Below, piece by piece: positions 14,285 to 21,758 of a DNA stretch of 32,169 nt. Every line of letters starts with the position of its first letter. Position 1 is the first letter of the stretch. Source of the DNA: Deltaproteobacteria bacterium (GTDB lineage Bacteria > Desulfobacterota > Desulfobacteria > Desulfobacterales > JAUVGT01); assembly GCA_030593645.1 (NCBI GenBank), contig JAUVGT010000002.1, positions 1 to 32,169 of the forward strand, in the 5' to 3' direction. A program made the translations under genes and the position numbers. A model generated the notes under the pieces. That model had not been told where the DNA came from, ran no database searches, and saw nothing but the letters and a program-made list of their open reading frames with translations.

Positions 14285-17023
14285 ATGATCGGAATCACAT
14301 CATACGGCGCACATATACCAAAACTCAGGTTAAACCGAATGAGTATTGTAGAAAACATGGGCTGGTTTGCCCCGGCGATTGTAATGGTTGCCCAGGGAGA
14401 GCGTTCCTATTGTAACTGGGACGAAGACAGCCTCACCATGGCCGTTGCCGCGGCAACGGACTGTCTAAAAAATATGGACAAACAATCAGTTGACTCCATA
14501 TTTCTCTGCTCAACAACACTGCCCTTTAACGACCGCCTTAACGCGGGTATTCTTAAAACCGCCCTGAACCTTCATGACCAGGTGTCTGCCGCAGACATCA
14601 CATCTTCTGTTCGTGCCGGTACCATCGGTCTTGTGCAGGCGCTTGAGGTAGTGAAAAACCGGGGAAAAAAACAGGCCCTGGTAGCCGCCACCGATAAACG
14701 AAAAGCCAAAACCGCTTACTTTTATGAAATGTGGTTTGGTGACGGCGCTGCCGCGGTCCTTACCGGACGGGACAATGTCATCGCGGAATATTTGGGTTCT
14801 TATACGGTGACCCATGATTTTGTTGACCATTACCGTGGATCTGACAGCGATTTCGATTACATGTGGGAAGAACGATGGACCCGTGACCAGGGTTACTCAA
14901 ACATTATTCCGGAAGCGGTCAACGGTCTTTTTAACACACTTTCAATGACCATGGATGATGTTGACCATTTTGCCTTTCCCTGTTTTTTTGCTGCCGAACA
15001 CAGCAAAATCGCTGCCAAACTGGGCGCCTCCCCTGAAAAAATCATCAACAATATGCATGATGTGTGCGGTGAAACCGGTGCCGCGCATCCCCTGATGATG
15101 TTAATCACAGCACTGGAAAAAGCATCCCCCGGCGACACAATACTTGCCGCGGGCTTTGGCCAGGGAAGCGACGCGCTGCTCTTTAAAGTAACAGATGCCA
15201 TTAAAGATCTGCCTGAACGAAACGGTGTATCCGGGTGCCTTAAAAACGGTAAAACGGTTTCAAGCTATACAAAATTCCTCAAGTTCCGTGATCTTATTGA
15301 TACAGAAATGGGTATCCGGGCAGAAGCTCCCACCCAGACGGCCATGACCGTGCTCTGGCGAAAACGCGATATGCTCCTGGGCATGGTCGGAGGCCGCTGC
15401 ACTGATTGCGGTACTCCCCAGTTCCCCAAAGCAGATATCTGTATTAACCCTGCCTGTAGAAAAAAAGATACTCAACAGCCCTATGAATTCGCGGATAAAC
15501 CTGCATATGTAAAAAGTTTCACAGGGGATCTTCTGGCCGTATCGGTTGATCCGCCTGCAATATACGGTATGGTGGAATTTGAAGACGGCGGCCGGTACAT
15601 GGCAGATTTTACGGATTGTGAGATGGATGATGTCGCTGTGGGGCAGCCTGTAACCCTTAGCTTCAGAAAGCGCTACGTTGACCGGGAACGCGGGTTCAGC
15701 GGCTATTTCTGGAAAGCGATCCCTGAACCGGGACAAACCGAATCACCGGAATCCGATCAAACCATAAGATTTGACGGCAAGGTGGCTGTGATTACAGGTG
15801 CCGGCGCGGGCCTGGGCAAAGCATACGCCATAGAGCTTTCCAGGCGGGGAGCCAAAGTGCTTGTAAACGACCTCGGCGGATCGACGGATGGAACCGGATC
15901 TTCTTCCAGTTCCGCGGATCTGGTTGTAAAAGAAATCACGGACGCGGGCGGAGAAGCCGCGGCCAATCACGAATCCGTGTCCACACCCGAAGGCGGCAGG
16001 GCAATTATTGATCAGGCTGTTAAGCTCTGGGGCCGGGTCGATATATTGATTAACAATGCGGGTATATTAAGAGACAAAACCCTGGCAAAAATGGAACCGG
16101 ACATGTGGCAGCCTGTTATGGATGTACATCTCAACGGCGCATACCATGTGACACGGCCGGCTTTTATAAAAATGAGGGAACAGGGTTACGGTCGCATCGT
16201 CCTAACCACTTCCGCAGCCGGGCTTTACGGTAATTTCGGGCAAACCAACTACTCATCTGCCAAACTGGGCCTGGTCGGTTTTATGAACACACTTAGAATC
16301 GAAGGTGAAAAAGCAGGGATAAAAATCAACACCATTGCCCCGATCGCGGGGACAAGGCTGACCCGGGATATCATTCCGCCGGATCTTTTTGAAAAGCTCA
16401 GTCCCGAATTTGTAACACCCATGGTCATCTATCTTTGCTCTGAAAAATGCACGGAAACAGGTATTATCGTTAACGCGGGCGGGGGATATTTTAACAGGGC
16501 GGCGATCAGTACCGGTTCCGGCATCGCTGTGGGTGACGGCAAAAAACCGCCTGAACTTGAAGAAATACATCGCAAATGGGAAGACATTAATGATCTCTCA
16601 GACATCAGGGAATATGACGATGTAACAAGTTCTTTGAATCCCATGCTTGAGGCTTTCAATCCTGACAATGAAAAAAAAGCTGGAGTTAAAAATGATTCAT
16701 CAAAACCGACCGTACAAAACATATTCGACAAAATGACTGACATGTTTCAGGAGGAAGCAGCAGAAGGCATCGACGTGGTCTTTCAGTATAACATCAGCGG
16801 TCCCGGAGGCGGAGAATGGTATTCTGTTATTAAAAATCAAACGTGTACCATTCAGGAAGGCACACATGAAACCCCGGATACGGTTATAAAGATGAATGAT
16901 GAAGACTTCATCTCCCTGATGTCAGGCGGTCTTAATCCGATAACCGCCTATACCAGCGGAAAACTGAAAATTGAGGGGGACATCATGAAGTCACAGCTTA
17001 TTGATAAGTTATTTAAATTCTGA
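14285..17023 (+). CDS. Four-domain fusion: HMG-CoA-synthase-like - DUF35 - SDR - SCP2
   Basis: 912 residues. I place the start at ATG 14285 (MIGITSYGAHIPKLRLNR), preceded by AAGGGAG; the longer frame from 14231 would overlap the previous gene. About 1-345 is an HMGS/KAS III-like thiolase fold. About 360-475 is a DUF35 unit with a zinc ribbon (CTDC and CINPAC) and an OB-fold. About 490-760 is an MFE-2-like SDR with GLYGNFGQTNYSSAK. About 805-912 is SCP2. The last two domains are close copies of those of the preceding gene. In the HMGS-like part, the stretch that normally carries the nucleophilic Cys reads DITSSVRAGT, without Cys, and the usual HQP site reads PCF, so standard HMG-CoA synthesis is unlikely. 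In archaea HMGS, thiolase and DUF35 form one complex, and here a thiolase gene follows. It probably handles 3-hydroxy/3-oxoacyl-CoA intermediates. Confidence 0.9.
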   Translation: MIGITSYGAHIPKLRLNRMSIVENMGWFAPAIVMVAQGERSYCNWDEDSLTMAVAAATDCLKNMDKQSVDSIFLCSTTLPFNDRLNAGILKTALNLHDQVSAADITSSVRAGTIGLVQALEVVKNRGKKQALVAATDKRKAKTAYFYEMWFGDGAAAVLTGRDNVIAEYLGSYTVTHDFVDHYRGSDSDFDYMWEERWTRDQGYSNIIPEAVNGLFNTLSMTMDDVDHFAFPCFFAAEHSKIAAKLGASPEKIINNMHDVCGETGAAHPLMMLITALEKASPGDTILAAGFGQGSDALLFKVTDAIKDLPERNGVSGCLKNGKTVSSYTKFLKFRDLIDTEMGIRAEAPTQTAMTVLWRKRDMLLGMVGGRCTDCGTPQFPKADICINPACRKKDTQQPYEFADKPAYVKSFTGDLLAVSVDPPAIYGMVEFEDGGRYMADFTDCEMDDVAVGQPVTLSFRKRYVDRERGFSGYFWKAIPEPGQTESPESDQTIRFDGKVAVITGAGAGLGKAYAIELSRRGAKVLVNDLGGSTDGTGSSSSSADLVVKEITDAGGEAAANHESVSTPEGGRAIIDQAVKLWGRVDILINNAGILRDKTLAKMEPDMWQPVMDVHLNGAYHVTRPAFIKMREQGYGRIVLTTSAAGLYGNFGQTNYSSAKLGLVGFMNTLRIEGEKAGIKINTIAPIAGTRLTRDIIPPDLFEKLSPEFVTPMVIYLCSEKCTETGIIVNAGGGYFNRAAISTGSGIAVGDGKKPPELEEIHRKWEDINDLSDIREYDDVTSSLNPMLEAFNPDNEKKAGVKNDSSKPTVQNIFDKMTDMFQEEAAEGIDVVFQYNISGPGGGEWYSVIKNQTCTIQEGTHETPDTVIKMNDEDFISLMSGGLNPITAYTSGKLKIEGDIMKSQLIDKLFKF

Positions 17024-17036
17024 AAGATTTAAATAA

Positions 17037-17143
17037 CAAAGGGTTCGAGGGGTCAAGGGTTCGAGTATTATTTCCCCGGCGGGGCGATGCATTACTTCCC
17101 GCATTTCACTTGAACCCTTGGCCCCTTGAATCCTTGAACCCTT
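17037..17143. repeat. Long intergenic hairpin between fusion gene and thiolase
   Basis: The left arm (about 17037-17065, GGGGTCAAGGGTTCGAG at its core) pairs with the right arm (17109-17143, CTTGAACCCTTGGCCCC), with one mismatch in the central 14 bp and an extra 6-8 bases in the right arm. There is no T-tract, so it is not a simple terminator. It may be a REP-like palindrome that modulates expression within the operon. Confidence 0.6.
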
Positions 17144-17209
17144 ACATCTCAAACTCTTTAAGGCGGTAAACAAGGGATTTTCAAATACACAAATTTCCCG
17201 GAGGAAAAT

Positions 17210-18418
17210 ATGACTGACGGTATCAGAGACAAAGTGGCAATCATCGGAATGGGCTGCTCCCGATTTGGCGAACGATGGGACATGGGTGCCGAAGAATTGA
17301 TCGTGGAAGCATTTACGGAATGCGTCGAAGACGCCGGGATCGATCAAAAAGAAATACAGGCGGCCTGGGTGGGTAACTGCTTTGAAGAAGTCAGCCTGGG
17401 CAAAAGCGCCCTGGGTGCGGCCATGGCCCTTCGCCTTGACTATGTTCCGTTCACCCGTGTGGAAAATTACTGCGCCAGCGGTACGGAATCATTCAGGGGC
17501 GCGGTTTACGCGGTCGCTTCCGGTGCCTATGATACCTGTCTCGCGATTGGGGTTGAAAAACTTAAGGATACCGGGTATGGCGGTCTTCCCAACCCCGGCT
17601 CAAATATGGGACCCCTTAACTGGCTCTGGTATCCCAATATCTCCGCGCCCGGTGCATTCGCCCAGCTTGCCACAGCCTATGCTGCCAAATATGGTATTAA
17701 AGATCAGGATCTTAAACGGGCCATTGCGCACGTTTCTGTTAAAAGCCATGAAAACGGTTTAAACAACCCCAAAGCCCATCTCAGAAAAAAAGTGACAATT
17801 GATCAGGTTATGGCATCCCCGATCATTGCTCACCCGCTCGGCCTTTTTGACTGCTGCGGTGTGAGCGACGGTGCGGCCTGCGCGATCGTGACAACAGTAC
17901 AAAAAGCCAGGGAGCTTGGCATTAAAAACCCGGTCACCGTAAAAGCCCTCCAATTGGCCTTAAGTAACGGGGAAGAAATGTCATTCAATGACTGGGACGG
18001 CACTTATTTTCCCACCACATCAAAGGCAAGTAAAAAAGCATATCAAGAAGCAGGAATCACAGACCCAAAAGAAGAAATTTCAATGATGGAGCTGCACGAT
18101 TGTTTCTCAATCACAGAGCTTGTGACCTACGAAGATCTTCACATATCCGAGCGGGGTCATGCATGGCAGGATACACTGGATGGAATGTACAACCGTGATG
18201 GAAAAATTCCGGCACAGATTGACGGGGGCCTCAAATGTTTTGGCCATCCCATCGGGGCTTCGGGACTTCGCATGCTGTATGAAATGTATCTGCAGTTAAA
18301 CGGCCGGGCGCAGGACCGGCAGCTTGAAAACCCGCGTTTCGGTCTCACCCACAATCTTGGCGGAGTTCCATTTATGAGCGTGGCCAGTATCGCTATTGTG
18401 GGACTGTATAAAACATAA
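17210..18418 (+). CDS. Thiolase, sterol-carrier-protein-X type
   Basis: 402 residues. It should cleave a 3-oxoacyl-CoA with CoA. The nucleophilic Cys is present in VENYCASGTESF (near residue 87). The motif MELHDCFSITELVTYE is the SCPx/SCP2-thiolase version of the catalytic His site, and CFGHPIGASGLRM carries the second His. The C-terminus has THNLGG instead of the Cys-Gly-Gly loop of classical thiolases, again as in SCPx enzymes. GGAGGAAAAT precedes ATG 17210. SCPx thiolases accept 2-methyl-branched and bulky side-chain substrates. In animals the SCP2 domain is fused to the thiolase; here SCP2 is fused to the two upstream proteins instead. It may also pair with the DUF35/HMGS-like fusion. Confidence 0.93.
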   Translation: MTDGIRDKVAIIGMGCSRFGERWDMGAEELIVEAFTECVEDAGIDQKEIQAAWVGNCFEEVSLGKSALGAAMALRLDYVPFTRVENYCASGTESFRGAVYAVASGAYDTCLAIGVEKLKDTGYGGLPNPGSNMGPLNWLWYPNISAPGAFAQLATAYAAKYGIKDQDLKRAIAHVSVKSHENGLNNPKAHLRKKVTIDQVMASPIIAHPLGLFDCCGVSDGAACAIVTTVQKARELGIKNPVTVKALQLALSNGEEMSFNDWDGTYFPTTSKASKKAYQEAGITDPKEEISMMELHDCFSITELVTYEDLHISERGHAWQDTLDGMYNRDGKIPAQIDGGLKCFGHPIGASGLRMLYEMYLQLNGRAQDRQLENPRFGLTHNLGGVPFMSVASIAIVGLYKT

Positions 18419-18450
18419 ACAAAACCGAATTCAGCAAGGCTGCATGAACA

Positions 18451-19593
18451 ATGGAAATACTAAAATATTCAGCAGAACATGATTCATTCCGCGAAACGTT
18501 AAGGAAATTCCTGGGAAAAGAAGTGGTTCCTTTCGCGGATCAATGGGAACAGGAAGGTATTGTGCCTCGTGAAGCCTGGAAAAAGGCCGGGGAACAGGGA
18601 TTTTTATGCACGAGTGTTCCGGAAAAATATGGCGGGGCCGGAGCTGATTTTTTGTATTCCATAATCGTGATCGAAGAAATGATACATACCCGTCAATTCG
18701 GTCTGCTCACTCCCCTTCACAGTGATATAATTGTTCCGTACATTACATCCTATGCTTCTGAAGAATTAAAGCAAAAATACCTTCCCGGCTGTATTTCAGG
18801 AGATATTATTACTGCTGTGGGTATGACCGAACCGGGTGCGGGGAGCGATCTCACTTCCATATCGACCACCGCGACCAGGGCGGGGGATGAAGTCATTATA
18901 AACGGTCAAAAAACCTTTATCAGCTGCGGGATCAATTGTGATCTGGTCATCGTCGCGGCAAAGGATCCGGATATCGACGATCCTTATAACGCCCTTGATT
19001 TATACCTGGTGGATGCTTCCACACCGGGTTTTAAAAAGGGAAACAAACTGGATAAAATGGGATGGCGCAGTCAGGATACCGCGGAGCTGTTTTTTTCAGA
19101 CTGCCGCATACCCGTCACAAACCGGCTGGGACAAAAAGGGGGCGGTTTTCTGATGCTCATGGATAAACTCCAGCCCGAACGGCTGGTTTGTACTGTGGGT
19201 GCCCTGACCGCGGCTGAAATTATGATCGATTTAACAATCGATTTTTGTAAAAACCATAATGAATCAGGAAAACCACTTTCCAAGTACCAGGCAACCCAGC
19301 ATAAAATAATTGATATGCTCACAGAAATAAAACTGGGCCGCACATTTACAGACAAACTGATCGCGGATCATATTGAGGGGATTAAAGTACCCATCGAAGT
19401 CTCCATGGCAAAGGCATGGGTCACCGATATGGCCAAACGTGTGGCCGACGGGTGCATGGATTTGTTCGGTAATTACGGATATTATGAAGAATATCCGATT
19501 GCCCGCTTCTGGCGCGACATTCGCGTGATGTCCATTTTTGCCGGTACCAATGAAATTATGAAGGGCATTGCGGCTAAATTTATGGGGCTATAA
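18451..19593 (+). CDS. Acyl-CoA dehydrogenase
   Basis: 380 residues, standard length. This FAD enzyme introduces the 2,3 double bond of an acyl-CoA. Visible signatures are EKYGGAGADFLYS, AVGMTEPGAGSDLTSI (flavin and substrate contact), GQKTFISCGINCDLV and LFGNYGYYEEYPIARFWRD near the end. The C-terminal loop reads FAGTNEIM, so the position of the catalytic Glu of medium/short-chain enzymes is Ala. The base is then probably the Glu in QPERLV, as in isovaleryl- and long-chain-type dehydrogenases. The gene starts 32 nt after the thiolase, with only a weak ribosome site before ATG 18451. Electrons would pass to an electron-transfer flavoprotein encoded elsewhere. Confidence 0.94.
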   Translation: MEILKYSAEHDSFRETLRKFLGKEVVPFADQWEQEGIVPREAWKKAGEQGFLCTSVPEKYGGAGADFLYSIIVIEEMIHTRQFGLLTPLHSDIIVPYITSYASEELKQKYLPGCISGDIITAVGMTEPGAGSDLTSISTTATRAGDEVIINGQKTFISCGINCDLVIVAAKDPDIDDPYNALDLYLVDASTPGFKKGNKLDKMGWRSQDTAELFFSDCRIPVTNRLGQKGGGFLMLMDKLQPERLVCTVGALTAAEIMIDLTIDFCKNHNESGKPLSKYQATQHKIIDMLTEIKLGRTFTDKLIADHIEGIKVPIEVSMAKAWVTDMAKRVADGCMDLFGNYGYYEEYPIARFWRDIRVMSIFAGTNEIMKGIAAKFMGL

Positions 19594-20050
19594 TAACGTG
19601 CTCAATCGAAATTCGGGGTCGGTATCGGTATCGCAATCGTCTTTTTTTAGTGTAGGGGTGCCTCTTGCGGGTACCCAGTAATGAGCGTTGAACACTTGTC
19701 AGGCCATAACCTCGGCGACGGCTGATCGAATAATGATGCCGCTTTGCTCTATCTTATTTAAATCAGGCAGTATTCCTAAGATTTTCAATCAATCGGGTAA
19801 TGATTTATTGAATTTTTTAGTATTTAGCAGTACAAGCGTTTAAGGTGTTTTTTAAACCTTGCCTCCAGAGTGGAAATTATGAATATTGAGTGATAAATTA
19901 TCGTTTCAAGGATTAAATTCGATTTAGAATTTAGGGTTCCTTCAACTCAAAATTCAGAATTATTAACTCAAAACTCAATCGCACGCGCGATTGCCAGGGG
20001 GGTCTGCGGTCCGTAACGTTTTATTAACTCAAATACAGGAAAATACTGCA
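19594..20050 (+). other. 457-nt intergenic gap inside the operon with repeat fragments
   Basis: I see no gene here. It contains a short GGTCGGTATCGGTATCG low-complexity stretch (about 19619-19635), a weak GC-rich stem near 19656-19680, and at 19941-19978 a near copy of the AT-rich element found at 12071-12108. I could not find a convincing promoter or terminator. The ligase gene may have its own transcript, but nothing shows it directly. Confidence 0.5.
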
Positions 20051-21748
20051 ATGGAAATCTATGACAGCAAGCCATGGCTAAAGTCCTATGATCCAGGTGT
20101 CGAAACCAGTCTTCATATTCCGGATGAACCGGTAACTGCCGGTTATGAAAGGATCAGAAAACGTTTCCCGGACAGACCGGCCTTCCATTTTCATGGGGTA
20201 ATGTGGACATTTGAAAAAATGTTTAATGCCGCTGATCGTTTTGCCCGGGCGCTGTCGGACCGGGATATCGGTAAAAATGATGTCGTGGCCATTAATTTAC
20301 CGAATCTTCCCCAATATCTTATCGCCCAGCTGGGTGCGACAAAAATGGGCTGCTGGATAACCGGAATTTCCCCACTTCTCCTGGCCGATGAAATGGCATT
20401 CCAGCTCAAAGATTCCGGTGCAAAAGCTCTTGTCACACTGGATCCAATTTATGAACATCGCCTTTTACCGGTTATTGACCAATTACCGGAACTTAAATTT
20501 ATCGTTTCCACGGGTATCCTCGATTTTTTACCCAGGTTTAAACAAATCATGGCCGCACTGCTGAAAAAGGTTCCAACCGGTAATGTAAAACCCATACCCG
20601 GCAAAGATGTGATCAAATTTATGCCGCTTCTAAAAAAACATGAACCGAATCCGCCCCGGGTAGATATCCACGCGGATGATATTCACCTCCTCCAGTACAC
20701 CGGCGGCACCACAGGTACTCCAAAAGGCGCCATGCTGACCCACCGCAACATTCTGAGTCAGGCTTTATTCTGGAATACCTGGTTTGATATGAATATAGGC
20801 ACGGATGTTTCATGTTCAGGTTATCCATATTTCCATATCGGCGGTCAATGCTCTTTTGTTGCAACCATATGGCTCGGCGCAACACAGATATTAATACCCA
20901 ATCCCCGGGATACCAAACATATTGTTAAAGAAATTGCCAGGTACAAACCTCATTTTATAAATAATGTGCCGTCACTTTACATGCTTCTTTTAGATACTCC
21001 CGGTTTTAAAGATCTTGACTTTTCATCGGTCCGCTTTGCCACCGCCGCCGCCGCTCCGTATCCTGTTGAGCCCTTAAAAAAGCTTGAGTCCGTGATCGGA
21101 GCCGATAAGGTGGTGGAACTCTATGGGCTGACTGAAACGTCCCCCCTTGTGACCATGAATCCGGTTAAGGGAACAAAAAAAACAGGAAGCGTGGGTATTC
21201 CCGTTCCGAATACTGAAATCAGACTCGTGGATATCCTCACCGGTGATACCCAGGTACCCCAGGGTGAAAAGGGGGAACTGATCGTACGCGGTCCCCAGAT
21301 TATGAAAGGTTACTGGAACAAACCTGAAGAAACAGCGAATGCAATGCGTCAGCATGACGGTAAAACCTGGCTTCATACCGGCGATATTGCCGTTATGGAC
21401 TCTGACGGTTATATCAGTATCGTAGACCGTTCCAAAGACATGATAAACGTCAGCGGATTCAAGGTTTTCCCACGTGAAGTTGAAGAAAAACTCTACAACC
21501 ACCCCGCAGTCAAAGTATGCGCGGTGGTCGGTGTCGATGATCCGGATCGGCCCGGAAGTGAGATGGTCAAACTGATCGTCCAGATGAGCGATGACTGGAA
21601 AGATAAATCCGAAACAGAAATAATTGATGAAATCAACACCTTTTGCAGGGAGAAACTCGGTGCACATAAAAAACCGAAACTGATCGAAATTATCGATGAA
21701 ATACCGATGACTGCAGCCGGTAAGGTTGACCGCAAAGTACTTCGGTGA
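20051..21748 (+). CDS. Acyl-CoA ligase (AMP-forming, long-chain fatty acid type)
   Basis: 565 residues. It activates a carboxylic acid to its CoA ester with ATP. The P-loop-like motif is LLQYTGGTTGTPKGAMLTHR. YGLTETSP and the hinge region HTGDIAVMDSDGYISIVDR are both present. The catalytic Lys lies in TAAGKVDRK, with the C-terminus cut short just after it. I take ATG 20051 (AGGAAA upstream) over a TTG at 19991 whose extra residues do not look native. The family does not reveal the chain. Its place in the operon says it feeds the beta-oxidation enzymes around it, and the stop lies 10 nt from the next start. Confidence 0.94.
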   Translation: MEIYDSKPWLKSYDPGVETSLHIPDEPVTAGYERIRKRFPDRPAFHFHGVMWTFEKMFNAADRFARALSDRDIGKNDVVAINLPNLPQYLIAQLGATKMGCWITGISPLLLADEMAFQLKDSGAKALVTLDPIYEHRLLPVIDQLPELKFIVSTGILDFLPRFKQIMAALLKKVPTGNVKPIPGKDVIKFMPLLKKHEPNPPRVDIHADDIHLLQYTGGTTGTPKGAMLTHRNILSQALFWNTWFDMNIGTDVSCSGYPYFHIGGQCSFVATIWLGATQILIPNPRDTKHIVKEIARYKPHFINNVPSLYMLLLDTPGFKDLDFSSVRFATAAAAPYPVEPLKKLESVIGADKVVELYGLTETSPLVTMNPVKGTKKTGSVGIPVPNTEIRLVDILTGDTQVPQGEKGELIVRGPQIMKGYWNKPEETANAMRQHDGKTWLHTGDIAVMDSDGYISIVDRSKDMINVSGFKVFPREVEEKLYNHPAVKVCAVVGVDDPDRPGSEMVKLIVQMSDDWKDKSETEIIDEINTFCREKLGAHKKPKLIEIIDEIPMTAAGKVDRKVLR

Positions 21749-21758
21749 TGAGGCGCAT

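Noticed and set aside
19991-20050. 20-residue N-terminal extension of the acyl-CoA ligase
   Set aside because: It begins with TTG in repeat-rich intergenic sequence; ATG 20051 has AGGAAA and a family-like N-terminus.
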